A stretch of DNA of 64,000 nt from Clostridium sp. BJN0013 (GCF_040939125.1 NZ_CP162495.1:1550001-1614000); one strand, 5' to 3'. Counted from the stretch's first letter, positions 1-12,834 are shown. The notes: generated by a model from the sequence alone, not told the origin. A program made the numbers and translations.

Positions 1-2
1 CT

Positions 3-107
3 ACAGCCGTATATTTTACTTTTAAAATTTTAGAAAACCTTGTTGATAAAAATATTGTAGAAAATTTAAAGAAAGATTTGCTTTTAGATTTAGTTAAGAA
101 TGAATAG
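3..107 (+). CDS. C-terminal end of a gene cut by the window start
   Basis: An open frame enters from the left edge and ends with TAG at 105-107, giving the last 34 residues of a protein. The tail is rich in Lys, Leu, Asn and Asp, as expected for a real clostridial C-terminus, and the gene ends just before a dispersed heptamer repeat. Too little remains to name a family. Confidence 0.5.
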   Translation, partial: TAVYFTFKILENLVDKNIVENLKKDLLLDLVKNE

Positions 108-245
108 TTAGGAGTAAAGGATAAATTTTTTTTAACTTTGTTAAAAAAATTTAAATGTATATTTTAAGATTTTCTGAAGTTTTAATGAAAGAAAATCAAC
201 CATAACTCTTGACTTTTAACTCATAACTCTTAACTTTTAAGGCAG
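108..245. repeat. Heptamer-arm palindromic repeat, copy 1
   Basis: The right arm (about 202-243) is six degenerate 7-bp units such as ATAACTC, TTGACTT, TTAACTC and TTAACTT. The left arm (about 105-122) has units resembling GTTAGGA. Between them lies a hairpin-forming AT-rich core (ATTTTCT paired with AGAAAAT). This is the same family as the copies at 26-37 kb. It lies directly upstream of the M16 peptidase ribosome site. Confidence 0.6.
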
Positions 246-253
246 GTGAAACA

Positions 254-1489
254 GTGGAGAAGTATGTATTTGATAATGGACTAAAGTTAATATATGAGCA
301 TAGGCCTGGGAAAGTATCTTCTGTTTGTATAGGATTTGGTGCAGGAGCTTTAGAAGAAGGGGAATATTTTTCGAAAGGTACTGCCCATGCACTGGAGCAT
401 GTTATATCAAAGGGTACTAAAAAGAGAAGTGAGGATGATATAAATATCCAGCTTGACAGGATATTTGGATTTGAAAATGCCATGACAAATTACCCCTATA
501 CCATTTATTATGGAACTTGCTTTTCAGAAGATCTGCATAAAGGAATTGAATTATACAGCGATATGATTTTAAATGCTTCTTTTCCAAAGACGGGTTTTAA
601 AGAAGAAATGAATATAATATTTCAGGAATTAAAAGAATGGAAGGATAATGCCTACCAGTACTGTGAAGATTTGCTTTTTAAAAATTCATTTAAGTTAAGG
701 CGCATAAGAGAAACTATAATAGGAAGTGAACACAGTATTAAAAATATAACTTTAGATGAAATAAAGAGATTTTATCATAAATTTTATGTGCCTGAAAACT
801 GTGTTATATGTATTTGTTCTTCTCTGGAGTTTAATTATATATGTGATCTTTTAGAGAATTATTTTGGACATTGGAAAAAAAGTCATGAGAAAAGTTTTAT
901 GGAATTTGATAAAAATTCAAACGTACTATATGAAAAAAATAAAAAAGGTATATTTGTAGAGAATGTGCCGGGTATAAAAGGGGTAAAAATACAATATATA
1001 TTTGATATTCATCATTTGAATTTCAGAGAAACTAGGGTCCTTTCTGTATTTAATACTATTTTTGGTCAGGGAGGGGGAAGTTTGCTTTTCAATGAGATAA
1101 GAACTTGTCAGGGTCTTGCCTATGAAGTGGGAAGCAGTATAAAAAATGAAAGGGGAATAAAGCTTTTTTCTATAAAAATAGGAACCTCTGTGGAAAATAT
1201 AGATAAAGTCATATCTACAGTAAACAATGTGGTACATAAGGTTAAGTATTCTACTTTGTATTTTGAAAACCAGGAAATAAAACATAAAATTAAAAGCATA
1301 AAACTAAAAGATGAAATTAAAAGAGAAAAATCTATTGAGTTCTGCAAGGAAAGTGTTATAAAAGAACTTATGAATGAGAATTATTTTCTGGACGAAAGAG
1401 AAGAAGCATGTAAAATTAAACCTGAGCATATAAATGAGATTGCCAATAAGTTTATGAATGAGCCTTCCATACAGATTTTGAGGGGATAG
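254..1489 (+). CDS. M16 family zinc metallopeptidase
   Basis: A peptidase of the pitrilysin/insulinase family (M16), 411 residues, probably cytoplasmic because no signal peptide is visible. The inverted zinc motif HxxEH is present as HALEH at residues 45-49. A third ligand glutamate is expected about 70-76 residues later, where E118 and E125 stand. The C-terminal half matches the non-catalytic M16 repeat, with a GGGSLLFNEIR-type segment. The start is GTG at 254, behind AGGTG at 244-248. The gene ends 44 bases before the chosen recJ start. The family is certain; the substrate is unknown. Confidence 0.85.
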   Translation: MEKYVFDNGLKLIYEHRPGKVSSVCIGFGAGALEEGEYFSKGTAHALEHVISKGTKKRSEDDINIQLDRIFGFENAMTNYPYTIYYGTCFSEDLHKGIELYSDMILNASFPKTGFKEEMNIIFQELKEWKDNAYQYCEDLLFKNSFKLRRIRETIIGSEHSIKNITLDEIKRFYHKFYVPENCVICICSSLEFNYICDLLENYFGHWKKSHEKSFMEFDKNSNVLYEKNKKGIFVENVPGIKGVKIQYIFDIHHLNFRETRVLSVFNTIFGQGGGSLLFNEIRTCQGLAYEVGSSIKNERGIKLFSIKIGTSVENIDKVISTVNNVVHKVKYSTLYFENQEIKHKIKSIKLKDEIKREKSIEFCKESVIKELMNENYFLDEREEACKIKPEHINEIANKFMNEPSIQILRG

Positions 1490-1533
1490 TGTTATAAAAG
1501 TATTTTTTGCAACTGGAAGGGGTGGTGGAATAT

Positions 1534-3321
1534 TTGAAGAGAAAATGGATGCTTAAAAGGTGTAATAAAGATGTGAAGTGTATTTCAAAAAAAGCAGGAA
1601 TAAGTGAAGTTATGGCAACTATTCTTGCAAATAGAGGGATTGTAGAAGAAAAAGAAATAAAAGATTTTCTAAACCCCTCCATAGAAAATTTAAAAAATCC
1701 CATGCTTATGAAAGATATGGAAAAAGGTACGGATATAATATATAAAGCCATAATAGATAATAAAAACATAGCCATATATGGTGATTATGATGTGGATGGA
1801 GTAATGAGTACTTATATATTATACTGTGGACTTTTAAAATGTGGGGCAAAAGTCAAATATCACATACCAGATAGAATAGAAGAAGGTTATGGAATAAATA
1901 TAAAAAGTATAGAAAAATTAAAAGAAGAAGGATTTGAAGTTATAATAACCTGTGACAATGGTATTTCTGCACTGAATCAGGTTAAAAGAGCTAAAGAACT
2001 TGGCATTACTGTGGTGATTACAGATCACCATCATATATTTTTTGAAGACTTGCAAAATGGGGAAAAAAAATATTTAATACCTGAAGCAGATGCAGTTATA
2101 GACCCTAAACAGGAGGACTGCACATACCCTTTTAAACATCTATGTGGTGCAGGGGTGGCTTTTAAATTTATTCAGGTACTTTATAAAAAATTTAATTTAG
2201 ATAAAGAGAAGTGTTATGAATTCATTCAATATGTTGCCATAGGAACTATATGTGATGTGGTAGATTTAATAGATGAAAACAGGATCATAGTTAAAAAGGG
2301 TCTTGATATGATAAATAATACCCAGAATTTGGGGCTAAAAGCACTTATAGAGGAAACCTCCCTAAAGGGTAGAAATATTACTTCCTACCACGTAGGTTTT
2401 ATTATAGGGCCTTGTATAAATGCCACAGGGAGACTTAAAAGTGCAGCTTTGGCCCTGGAACTTTTGCTGTGTAAAGATGCAGAAAGGGCTCGTAAACTTG
2501 CAAAAAAGCTTCATGAGTTAAATACACAGAGACAGGATATGACAGTTAAAAGTTTAAATAACATAATAACTAAAGTGGAAAATTCAAATTTGAAAAGAGA
2601 TAAGGTACTTGTAGTATATGAAAAAGAAACTCACGAAAGTATAGCAGGAATAGTGGCAGGAAGACTTAAAGACAGATATAATGTACCTTCTATAGTAATA
2701 ACTTCTGGGAAAAATATATCAAAAGGTTCAGGTAGATCTATTGAAGGGTATAATATGTTTGAAGAACTTGTAAAATGCAAAGAACTGATGGAAAAGTTTG
2801 GGGGACATCCTTTGGCAGCGGGATTATCCATAGTGGAAAAAAATATAGATACATTGAGAAAGGATTTAAATAAAAATTGTAATCTCACGGAGGAGGATTT
2901 AATACCTAAAATCAGGATAGATAAAAAACTTCCTCTTGAAAATATATCTTTTGATATGCTGAAAGATATAAAAAGATTGGAACCTTTTGGAAAAGGTAAT
3001 TCCACACCTTTATTTGGAGAAAAAAATGTAGATGTATTTAAAGTTTATTTTATAGGAAAGGATAAAAGTGTATTAAAATTATTTTGCAGATTAAAAAGTA
3101 GTTTAAAGAAGATTGATGCAATAGCTTTTGATGGGGGAGAAAAATTTAAAAAATTAATACTTGAAGTTTACGGTAGTGAACATGCAAGTAAAATTTTTAA
3201 TAATGATTTTACCAATTTAAAAATGGATTTTATATTTTTACCCAGCATTAATGAATTTAATGGTGTTAAAAATCTTCAACTTGTGATAAAAGATTTTAGA
3301 CTGACTTCAAAAAATAAATAA
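1534..3321 (+). CDS. recJ: Single-stranded-DNA-specific exonuclease RecJ
   Basis: RecJ degrades single-stranded DNA 5' to 3' in recombination and mismatch/base repair. The DHH-family motifs are all visible: DYDVDG at about residues 84-89 (usually DYDADG), TDHH near 163-166, an ATGRL segment in the middle and GGH at 423-425 of the DHHA1 domain, followed by an OB-like C-terminal domain. Length 595 residues fits the family. The frame stays open upstream to a TTG at 1507, but GGGGTGG at 1517-1523 places the start at TTG 1534, which gives the N-terminus MKRKWMLK typical of RecJ. It follows the M16 peptidase closely and may be co-transcribed. Confidence 0.88.
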   Translation: MKRKWMLKRCNKDVKCISKKAGISEVMATILANRGIVEEKEIKDFLNPSIENLKNPMLMKDMEKGTDIIYKAIIDNKNIAIYGDYDVDGVMSTYILYCGLLKCGAKVKYHIPDRIEEGYGINIKSIEKLKEEGFEVIITCDNGISALNQVKRAKELGITVVITDHHHIFFEDLQNGEKKYLIPEADAVIDPKQEDCTYPFKHLCGAGVAFKFIQVLYKKFNLDKEKCYEFIQYVAIGTICDVVDLIDENRIIVKKGLDMINNTQNLGLKALIEETSLKGRNITSYHVGFIIGPCINATGRLKSAALALELLLCKDAERARKLAKKLHELNTQRQDMTVKSLNNIITKVENSNLKRDKVLVVYEKETHESIAGIVAGRLKDRYNVPSIVITSGKNISKGSGRSIEGYNMFEELVKCKELMEKFGGHPLAAGLSIVEKNIDTLRKDLNKNCNLTEEDLIPKIRIDKKLPLENISFDMLKDIKRLEPFGKGNSTPLFGEKNVDVFKVYFIGKDKSVLKLFCRLKSSLKKIDAIAFDGGEKFKKLILEVYGSEHASKIFNNDFTNLKMDFIFLPSINEFNGVKNLQLVIKDFRLTSKNK

Positions 3322-3377
3322 AAAAAAGGTAGACTTAAATAAGTTTTTGATTTAACATAAAATTACCTAATATGCAG

Positions 3378-3406
3378 TTGACATGAGACAATTAAAAGTG
3401 TACAGT
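3378..3406 (+). promoter_or_regulatory. Candidate sigma-A promoter upstream of murG
   Basis: TTGACA at 3378-3383 is followed after 17 bases by TACAGT at 3401-3406. The -35 is perfect and the -10 matches four of six bases. It lies about 290 bases before the murG start in the 370-base gap after recJ, which otherwise holds no ORF apart from the heptamer repeat at its end. Confidence 0.4.
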
Positions 3407-3635
3407 AACACTTGACACTTTAAAATAATAACTTTAAAATTTTTTATAATGGAATTTTATTAAGATTATTATGCATTAGATTTCCAAGGAAAAATCACAG
3501 AATTTTCTGTATGTACGAAAATTGTCAAATTAAACTTGCAAGTTGTAAGATTTCCCTTAAATTTTAAAAGTATAAACTGGAAGATTATTGCACATCCTAA
3601 CTGTTTAAAAACAGGGTCAAGCACTGCAAACCATA

Positions 3636-3678
3636 AATTGTGAACTGTGCATTGTGAATCGTGCGTTGTGCATTGTAT
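3636..3678. repeat. Heptamer tandem repeat before murG, copy 2
   Basis: About six degenerate 7-bp units run in register: ATTGTGA, ACTGTGC, ATTGTGA, ATCGTGC, GTTGTGC, ATTGTAT. It is the GTG-rich variant that also occurs inside the flagellin intron at about 36922-36945. The apparent N-terminal extension of the murG frame is just a translation of this repeat. Confidence 0.6.
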
Positions 3679-3695
3679 TAAGGGGGAATCGTGTT

Positions 3696-4757
3696 TTGAA
3701 AAAAATAATATTAACTGGAGGTGGATCTGCAGGTCATGTTACACCAAATCTGTCACTGCTTCCAAAGTTAAAAGAATTAGGCTATGAAATACAATATATA
3801 GGCACAGAAAGTGGTATTGAAAGAGAAATAATAGAAAGTGAAAAAATAAAATATCATGTAATTTCCAGTGGAAAGCTTAGGAGATATTTTGATGTAAAAA
3901 ATTTTACAGATCCCTTTAGGGTAATTAAAGGAATATTTCAAGCTATATTCATAATGAGAAAGGAAAAACCCAATATTGTGTTTTCAAAGGGAGGTTTTGT
4001 CTCAGTACCGGTAGTTTTTGCTGCATATATAAATGGCATTCCTGTTATTGCACACGAATCTGATATAACTCCAGGACTTGCAAATAAACTGTCTTCACCT
4101 TATTGCACCAAGGTCTGTGTTACTTTTCCTGAATCTCTAAAATCCATAAAAGGTGATAATGCTGTACTTACAGGTACACCCATAAGACAGGAACTTTTAG
4201 ATGGAAGCAGAATAATAGGGAGAAGAATGTGTGGCTTTGAAAATGACAAACCGGTGCTGCTCATAATAGGGGGAAGCTTAGGGTCAAAATTTATAAATAA
4301 TACAGTGAGAAATTGTTTAAATGAATTGTTAAAAATTTATAATATAATTCATATATGCGGAAAGGGAAATCTAGAAAAAAAACTTACAAAAAGGACTGGC
4401 TATGTACAATTTGAATATGTAAGTGAAGAAATGCCACATATAATGAATGCAGCAGATATAGTAATATCAAGAGCCGGGGCAAATGTCATATTTGAACTTC
4501 TAGCCCTCAAAAAACCTAATTTACTTATACCACTGTCTAGAAAATCCAGCAGAGGAGACCAGATCTTAAATGCCGCATCTTTTGAAAAAAGTGGTTACAG
4601 TATGGTACTGCAGGAGGAGGATATGACCACGGAGCTGCTTTTGGACAAATTAAAAAAATTAGATATGTCAAAACATACTTATATAAACAAAATGAAGGCA
4701 AGTGCTGCCCAAGATGCAACAAATAAAATTATAAATTTAATAGAAAAATACAGTTAA
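3696..4757 (+). CDS. murG: UDP-GlcNAc:lipid I N-acetylglucosaminyltransferase MurG
   Basis: MurG adds GlcNAc to undecaprenyl-PP-MurNAc-pentapeptide (lipid I) to make lipid II at the inner face of the membrane. The N-terminal GGGSAGHV motif (residues 8-15), the KGGFVS segment, the HESD stretch and the C-terminal GGSLGS / [10 protein letters not shown] donor-binding region are all present (GT28 fold). The start is TTG at 3696, eight bases after AGGGGGA (about 3681-3687). A GTG at 3654 would add 14 residues encoded by the heptamer repeat and has no ribosome site, so it is rejected. The protein is 353 residues, normal for MurG. It stands alone here rather than in a dcw cluster. Confidence 0.93.
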   Translation: MKKIILTGGGSAGHVTPNLSLLPKLKELGYEIQYIGTESGIEREIIESEKIKYHVISSGKLRRYFDVKNFTDPFRVIKGIFQAIFIMRKEKPNIVFSKGGFVSVPVVFAAYINGIPVIAHESDITPGLANKLSSPYCTKVCVTFPESLKSIKGDNAVLTGTPIRQELLDGSRIIGRRMCGFENDKPVLLIIGGSLGSKFINNTVRNCLNELLKIYNIIHICGKGNLEKKLTKRTGYVQFEYVSEEMPHIMNAADIVISRAGANVIFELLALKKPNLLIPLSRKSSRGDQILNAASFEKSGYSMVLQEEDMTTELLLDKLKKLDMSKHTYINKMKASAAQDATNKIINLIEKYS

Positions 4758-8553
<3,796 letters not shown>

Positions 8554-8557
8554 TAAA

Positions 8558-8589
8558 TAAAAGATACCAGGTAAGACCTGGTATCTTTT
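8558..8589 (+). terminator. Rho-independent terminator
   Basis: A perfect stem GATACCAGGT / ACCTGGTATC with loop AAG, flanked by A and T runs. It ends the oxidoreductase transcript. Confidence 0.9.
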
Positions 8590-8694
8590 CTCTTAATTTT
8601 TAACTAAAAAAATATTTTTTTTAAAAATACTTTTATTATAGTGCAATTAAGGTTAAAATTAGAACATAATAGTAAAAGGAGGTGAAGATTCCTG

Positions 8695-8772
8695 ATGGAC
8701 TATGCGGCAAAAGTTATTCTAGTTTTTAACATAAATGTGTCAAAAAGTAAATCAGGTATACTTTATGGATAG
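8695..8772 (+). CDS. 25-residue upstream ORF with ideal ribosome site
   Basis: ATG 8695 stands nine bases after a consensus AAGGAGGTG (8677-8685) and encodes 25 residues, ending with TAG at 8770-8772. The stop overlaps the ATG of the DUF1292 gene at 8765. The predicted peptide is hydrophobic in the middle and basic at the end. The much stronger ribosome site suggests that translation of the next gene is coupled to this leader. It could also be a chance frame, or the real start region if a sequence error shifted the frame. Confidence 0.4.
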   Translation: MDYAAKVILVFNINVSKSKSGILYG

Positions 8773-9121
8773 TGAAAATTTAAATAACTGCGGTTCTAAA
8801 GAAGAAGAAAATTGTGGTTGTGAGGATCATGTACATGGCCAAGAGCATGATTGTGATTGTGGCTGCGATTGTGGAGAATATGAAAATCTCATAGTGGACC
8901 TGGAAGATGAAAATGGAAATTTAGTTTCTTGTGAAATAATTGATGAATTTGAATATAAAGATAATCAGTATGTTTTAGTTCAAAATCCTGAAAATAATTC
9001 TGTATATTTATTTAAAATAGAAATGGGAGATACTGGAGAAGAACTTGTTATACCAGAAGATGAAGAATTTGAAGAGGCATCTGCCTACTATGCAGAGTTA
9101 ATAGAAAAATCAGAGGATTAA
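8765..9121 (+). CDS. DUF1292 family acidic protein with Cys/His-rich N-terminus
   Basis: A 118-residue acidic protein. The C-terminal part has the DUF1292 pattern (LEDENGNLVSCEIIDEFEYKDNQYVLVQ, quoted in parts: LEDENGN, EIIDEFE, YVLVQNP), a family of unknown function common in Firmicutes. Residues about 8-38 hold a cluster of Cys and His (CGCEDH, HDCDCGCDCGE) that could bind metal. The start is ATG 8765, eight bases after CAGGT. An in-frame ATG at 8735 lacks a ribosome site. Translation may be coupled to the overlapping 25-codon ORF. Confidence 0.75.
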   Translation: MDSENLNNCGSKEEENCGCEDHVHGQEHDCDCGCDCGEYENLIVDLEDENGNLVSCEIIDEFEYKDNQYVLVQNPENNSVYLFKIEMGDTGEELVIPEDEEFEEASAYYAELIEKSED

Positions 9122-9132
9122 TCTAAAAAATC

Positions 9133-9167
9133 AAAGACCGCAGACAATTTTATTGTTTGCAGTCTTT
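9133..9167. terminator. Bidirectional terminator
   Basis: A 15-base stem (AAAGACCGCAGACAA against TTGTTTGCAGTCTTT, two imperfect pairs) with A and T runs on both sides. It lies between the convergent DUF1292 and HAD genes and can serve both. Confidence 0.8.
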
Positions 9168-9169
9168 AT

Positions 9170-9811
9170 TTATTTCCATTTTAGTATTTTGATATGAGGG
9201 TGATTTCTCTTATAATTTATAAGATAGGGATTGCCCACCATGTTAAAAAGAGGTAAGTCGGATAGTGAATCTGAAAACATATAGGAGTTTTTAAAGTCAA
9301 CCTCTATATTATCTTCTTTTAAAGATTCCATAAGTCTTTTTACTTTTTCTTCCCCTTTACAGTTTTCACCTAAAATTTTTTTGCTGTGTTTTCCATCCAA
9401 TACAGTAAATCTGGTGCCTATTACTTTATCTACTTCTTTTATTTCATATAGTTCATTTAAATAGAACTCTGCAGAGGCAGATATAAGGTATATTTTATAT
9501 CCTCTTTTTTTCAGTTTTTTTATAGTATTAAGTGCATCTTCATAGATTATTTTACTTAATCTTTTTTCATAGAATTCTTTTACTAACAATTTCATATCAT
9601 TTTCACTTATTCCATTTATAAATGCAATGAAATTTTCCTTGGCCTTCGCCGCAGGAAATAGTTTTATTAAGTATAAAATAGAAGAAAAAATACTAAAAGG
9701 TGCATATATTATAAGTTTTGGCCTTTTCTTTACCATAAATAGGTAAAATTCCATTAGAGTTTCTCTTTTGGTTAGAGTAAAATCCACATCAAATATAGCC
9801 AGTTTTTCCAA
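9170..9811 (-). CDS. HAD superfamily phosphatase (IB subfamily, SerB-like)
   Basis: A 213-residue haloacid-dehalogenase-type hydrolase. Motif I is DVDFT (D8, D10), motif II is the Ser in LISAS, motif III is a Lys near GEEKV and motif IV is SDSLSDLPLF. A Leu/Ile/Phe-rich helical cap follows motif I, as in HAD-IB phosphatases. The start is TTG 9811, seven bases after AAGGAG; a GTG at 9820 overlaps that site. Substrate unknown. It may hydrolyse a small phosphomonoester such as phosphoserine, but nothing here proves that. Confidence 0.8.
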   Translation of the reverse strand: MEKLAIFDVDFTLTKRETLMEFYLFMVKKRPKLIIYAPFSIFSSILYLIKLFPAAKAKENFIAFINGISENDMKLLVKEFYEKRLSKIIYEDALNTIKKLKKRGYKIYLISASAEFYLNELYEIKEVDKVIGTRFTVLDGKHSKKILGENCKGEEKVKRLMESLKEDNIEVDFKNSYMFSDSLSDLPLFNMVGNPYLINYKRNHPHIKILKWK

Positions 9812-10100
9812 ACAAATCACTCCTTATCTATGATATGATATCATAATTTAAAAATATTTTAAAATATAACTTATATTTTTTACCTGCAGTGTATTTTAAA
9901 TAAATAATATCGATAAAATAAATAGGAAACTATAGGGCAAAATTATATGTGAATTTAAGAATCACTTGATATTTTATATAGTGCTAGGTAAAATATAAAC
10001 AGTTTATCAGGATAATGAAGGAAAATTTCTTTAGATAATGATAAAATAAATTTGAATAATGTTAATATTTAGTTAAATTTAATTTAAAGAGGGGATCGTA

Positions 10101-10928
10101 GTGAAAGAATGTTTAAGTGAATTTTTTTTATATAAGGATGAAATAAAAAAGAAGGAAGAATTTGAAGACAATATATTAAATAAAGGAAAATCCATATATG
10201 AAGTTATAAGGATAATAGATGGCAAACCTTTATTTTTAGAGCCTCATTTAAAACGTATGGAAAATTCTTGTAAAATAACTGGTTTAAAGATCTGGCTTAC
10301 AGGAGATGAGATTAAAAGCAGAATAAAAAAGTTGGTGGAAGTGAATAAGGTTTATATTGGAAATATAAAAATTATTTTTAATTTTTCTCGTGAAAATGTA
10401 TTTGTGGCATATTTTTCAAAACATTTTTATCCACCTCAAAAATATTATAAAACAGGGGTAGATACTATCTTTTTTCATGGGGAAAGAGAAGATCCCAATG
10501 CTAAAGTAATAAATACTGCATTCAGGGAAAAAGTCAATGAAAAAATTAAAGAAAATAATGTGTTTGAAGCAATACTTGTAGATAACAGCGGAAATATCAC
10601 AGAGGGAAGCAAATCCAATATATTCATGATAAAAGGGGAAAAAGTAATAACTGCCCCGGTGGGAGATGTACTCCCTGGAGTTACAAGAAATATTATAATC
10701 AAAATTTGCAGTGATATAGGTTTTGAAGTTATGGAGAAAAAAATAAATTATAAACAAATAGAAAAATTTGATGCTCTTTTTATATCAGGTACTTCTCCTA
10801 AGGTATTACCTATAAAAAAGGTAGAAAATATAAAATTTCATTCTTCTGAAAATAAGGTACTTATAAGTATAATGGAAGCATATAACCATGAAATGGAAAG
10901 TGATATAAAAAGCTTTATATATTCTTAA
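10101..10928 (+). CDS. Class IV aminotransferase / aminodeoxychorismate lyase-like
   Basis: A PLP enzyme of fold type IV, 275 residues. The conserved features are the N-terminal GKSIYEVIRI and HLKRM segments, the catalytic-lysine region (NAKVINTAFRE), the EGSKSNIFMI motif, the GVTRN phosphate-binding turn near the end and a FISGTSPKV segment. The family covers branched-chain and D-amino acid aminotransferases and 4-amino-4-deoxychorismate lyase (PabC); sequence alone does not decide which. The start is GTG 10101 after GAGGGG. It stands alone, with an AT-rich gap of 289 bases before it. Confidence 0.8.
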   Translation: MKECLSEFFLYKDEIKKKEEFEDNILNKGKSIYEVIRIIDGKPLFLEPHLKRMENSCKITGLKIWLTGDEIKSRIKKLVEVNKVYIGNIKIIFNFSRENVFVAYFSKHFYPPQKYYKTGVDTIFFHGEREDPNAKVINTAFREKVNEKIKENNVFEAILVDNSGNITEGSKSNIFMIKGEKVITAPVGDVLPGVTRNIIIKICSDIGFEVMEKKINYKQIEKFDALFISGTSPKVLPIKKVENIKFHSSENKVLISIMEAYNHEMESDIKSFIYS

Positions 10929-11105
10929 CTAAAGACCAGCTAGTAAAAGTCAATAGTTAATTTAAAAAATTTATTTACTAAATTTAAGAGCAAAAAAGAG
11001 CATGGCAAACAAACCATAAAAAAATACGAACTATGGCAAATTTTTACTAAAACTAAATTGGAAATAATTTATCCAATTTGGACCATAATTAATTTGTCTA
11101 AGTGG

Positions 11106-12404
11106 TTAAGAAACTGATCTTGAAAAATTAGTAACATACATTTGGTTGTGCAGTTTTGGTTCACGAATTTCATAAGGCTTTTGATCTCTAAGAACTGCAA
11201 ATATGTACTTTACAAGTTTGTGCATAATTGCACAAAGAGCAACTTTCTTCTTCTTACCATTTAAGTTTTTATTGCGATACTGGTAAAGAACACTGTTAAT
11301 TGGTTTACCAGTTTTGGATTTTCTTATTGATGCAAGAGCAGCAGCATAAAGTGCTCTTCTACCAAAGCGTGTACCACGCTTGGACATTTTATTTTGGTCA
11401 CTATTAAATTTCCCGGATTGACTAACTGAAGGGTCAATTCCAAAGAAAGCAACCATTTCTTTTGGATGCTTGAACCTTGTAGGATCGCCTATTTCACTCA
11501 TTATGGTTACAGCTGTAATAAAGCCTATACCTTTGAAAGAAAGAAGCAATGCTATGTTGTTCTTAAATGAAGCAGGTGTTGAGTCATTTTTAACTGCTGA
11601 TTCTATTTCATTTACTAGAGTTTCAATTTGTTCATTAATGATGTTTAAAAGCTTTATATTTATGCCTATAGTTACTTTAAAGGAATTATTGGTTATTCCT
11701 ATTTGTACAGCACTTAGTGCAGCGTTTAAAAGTTTGTTATATGTGTTTGTACACCAGTCAATTGATTTACAAGAATTTTCCTTTAGTAAAGCAATTAAAT
11801 CATCTTTTGGTGCATCAACAATTGCTTTAGGGGATGAAAATTTACTTAAAACTGCTAATGAAGTAACACCAGCTACGTCAGAAAAAACATTATGATATCC
11901 AGGAAAAAACGTTCTAAGATCAGAAGATAACTTTTTCTTGAACTGGGAACGGTTATCTATAAGGCTGTAGTAATCACGACAAAGTGATCTTACAGCAAAT
12001 ATTGGGATATCTAAATAATCAGACATTTTTATATTTTGAAATTTTGCTATGTTTGCAATAGTTAAGGCATCCATTTTATCATTTTTCACTTTTCTTATTC
12101 CTAAATTTTTGTTACTATTAGTAATAAGAGGATTTATAACGAAAGTTTCTAATTCGTTATTCTTTAGGAAGTGGAAAAGAGTTAAATGGTAAACACCAGT
12201 TGATTCCATGAAAAGTGATGGTTTCATGGAGAACTCTTTTTCCACTTTTCTCATTTCTTTGAGAAGATAAGAGAAACCATCAGAAGTGTGCATTATCTTG
12301 AAAGCCTTTCTATAAACTGCTCCATCAGGGGCTAGTATTGCAACCATAGAATAATCAGCAGAAACATCGATACCTACTACAGGTAAATTAAAAAATTTTG
12401 ACAT
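11106..12404 (-). CDS. IS110 family transposase (DEDD)
   Basis: A 432-residue recombinase with the N-terminal RuvC-like DEDD domain (GIDVS with D13, ESTGVY, KNDKMDALTIA) and the C-terminal transposase_20 domain, which has a helix-hairpin-helix LLSFKGIGFITA segment, IGDPTRF and the Ser-rich GIDPSVSQSG active region. The start is ATG 12404 behind AAAAGGAG. Full length and free of frameshifts, so likely functional. It lies between the aminotransferase and fapA, against the direction of the motility operon. Confidence 0.92.
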   Translation of the reverse strand: MSKFFNLPVVGIDVSADYSMVAILAPDGAVYRKAFKIMHTSDGFSYLLKEMRKVEKEFSMKPSLFMESTGVYHLTLFHFLKNNELETFVINPLITNSNKNLGIRKVKNDKMDALTIANIAKFQNIKMSDYLDIPIFAVRSLCRDYYSLIDNRSQFKKKLSSDLRTFFPGYHNVFSDVAGVTSLAVLSKFSSPKAIVDAPKDDLIALLKENSCKSIDWCTNTYNKLLNAALSAVQIGITNNSFKVTIGINIKLLNIINEQIETLVNEIESAVKNDSTPASFKNNIALLLSFKGIGFITAVTIMSEIGDPTRFKHPKEMVAFFGIDPSVSQSGKFNSDQNKMSKRGTRFGRRALYAAALASIRKSKTGKPINSVLYQYRNKNLNGKKKKVALCAIMHKLVKYIFAVLRDQKPYEIREPKLHNQMYVTNFSRSVS

Positions 12405-12439
12405 TGTAAATATCTCCTTTTCATATATTTTTGAAGATA

Positions 12440-12610
12440 GAACAGAGTATCCATACCTAACAGTGAGCTAACAACCTCGTTTGTGACACGAGTAATTCTT
12501 CCGCAAGGGAAGAAACTCAACCAGCTAAACATCTAATCTCACTGATGGAATGATACGCTTTTTCACGGGTATAGGAACTCCGAAGGAGTCCTCCCAGGAG
12601 GAATACATCT
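12440..12610 (-). ncRNA. Candidate IS110 bridge RNA
   Basis: The non-coding stretch upstream of the transposase folds well. An outer stem CAGTGAG/CTCACTG (12461-12467 with 12539-12545) encloses two hairpins: CTCGT/ACGAG at 12476-12492 and TTCTTCC/GGAAGAA at 12496-12514. Two more compact stems follow at 12574-12591 (GGA-CTCC with GGAGTCC) and 12589-12602 (TCCTCC/GGAGGA). Its position, length of about 170 bases and multi-loop layout match the bridge RNAs that guide IS110 recombinases to target and donor DNA. The assignment is by analogy. Confidence 0.6.
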
Positions 12611-12620
12611 AACCTCTATT

Positions 12621-12749
12621 CAGAAGATATTATACAATGATTTAACTATTAATCAAGTTACCCTTGTGGAAGATACACTCTTATTATTTTTAGACTTACT
12701 AAAGGATATTGCAATTTCCAGAACGGAACTTGAGATGTACGAACAATAA
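12621..12749 (+). pseudogene. 3' remnant of a gene interrupted by the IS110 element
   Basis: An open frame with normal codon use runs into the IS end and stops with TAA at 12747-12749. Its last residues read like a real C-terminus (FLDLLKDIAISRTELEMYEQ). No start or ribosome site is visible, and no matching N-terminal part is recognised on the far side. It lies immediately upstream of fapA in the operon direction, so it was probably a small gene of that cluster. Family not recognised. Confidence 0.35.
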
Positions 12750-12834
12750 TTAATTTATATTTATAAATATCCGTTAGTAGAGATGATCTAATCTCTATTG
12801 ATTGGTACAACTATATTATACGAGGAGGAAAAAT

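Larger units (their letters stand above)
11000..12650 (-). mobile_element. IS110-family insertion sequence (approximate ends)
   Basis: The element consists of an IS110 transposase (11106-12404) and a structured non-coding region upstream of it (about 12440-12610). IS110 elements usually have no clear terminal inverted repeats and make little or no target duplication, so the ends cannot be fixed from one copy. The right limit is probably between 12610 and 12650, where coding-like sequence resumes. The left limit lies near 10940-11100. Confidence 0.75.

Noticed and set aside
3654-3695. Longer N-terminus for MurG from GTG 3654
   Set aside because: The extra codons are translation of a heptamer repeat and lack a ribosome site; TTG 3696 has AGGGGGA at the right distance.
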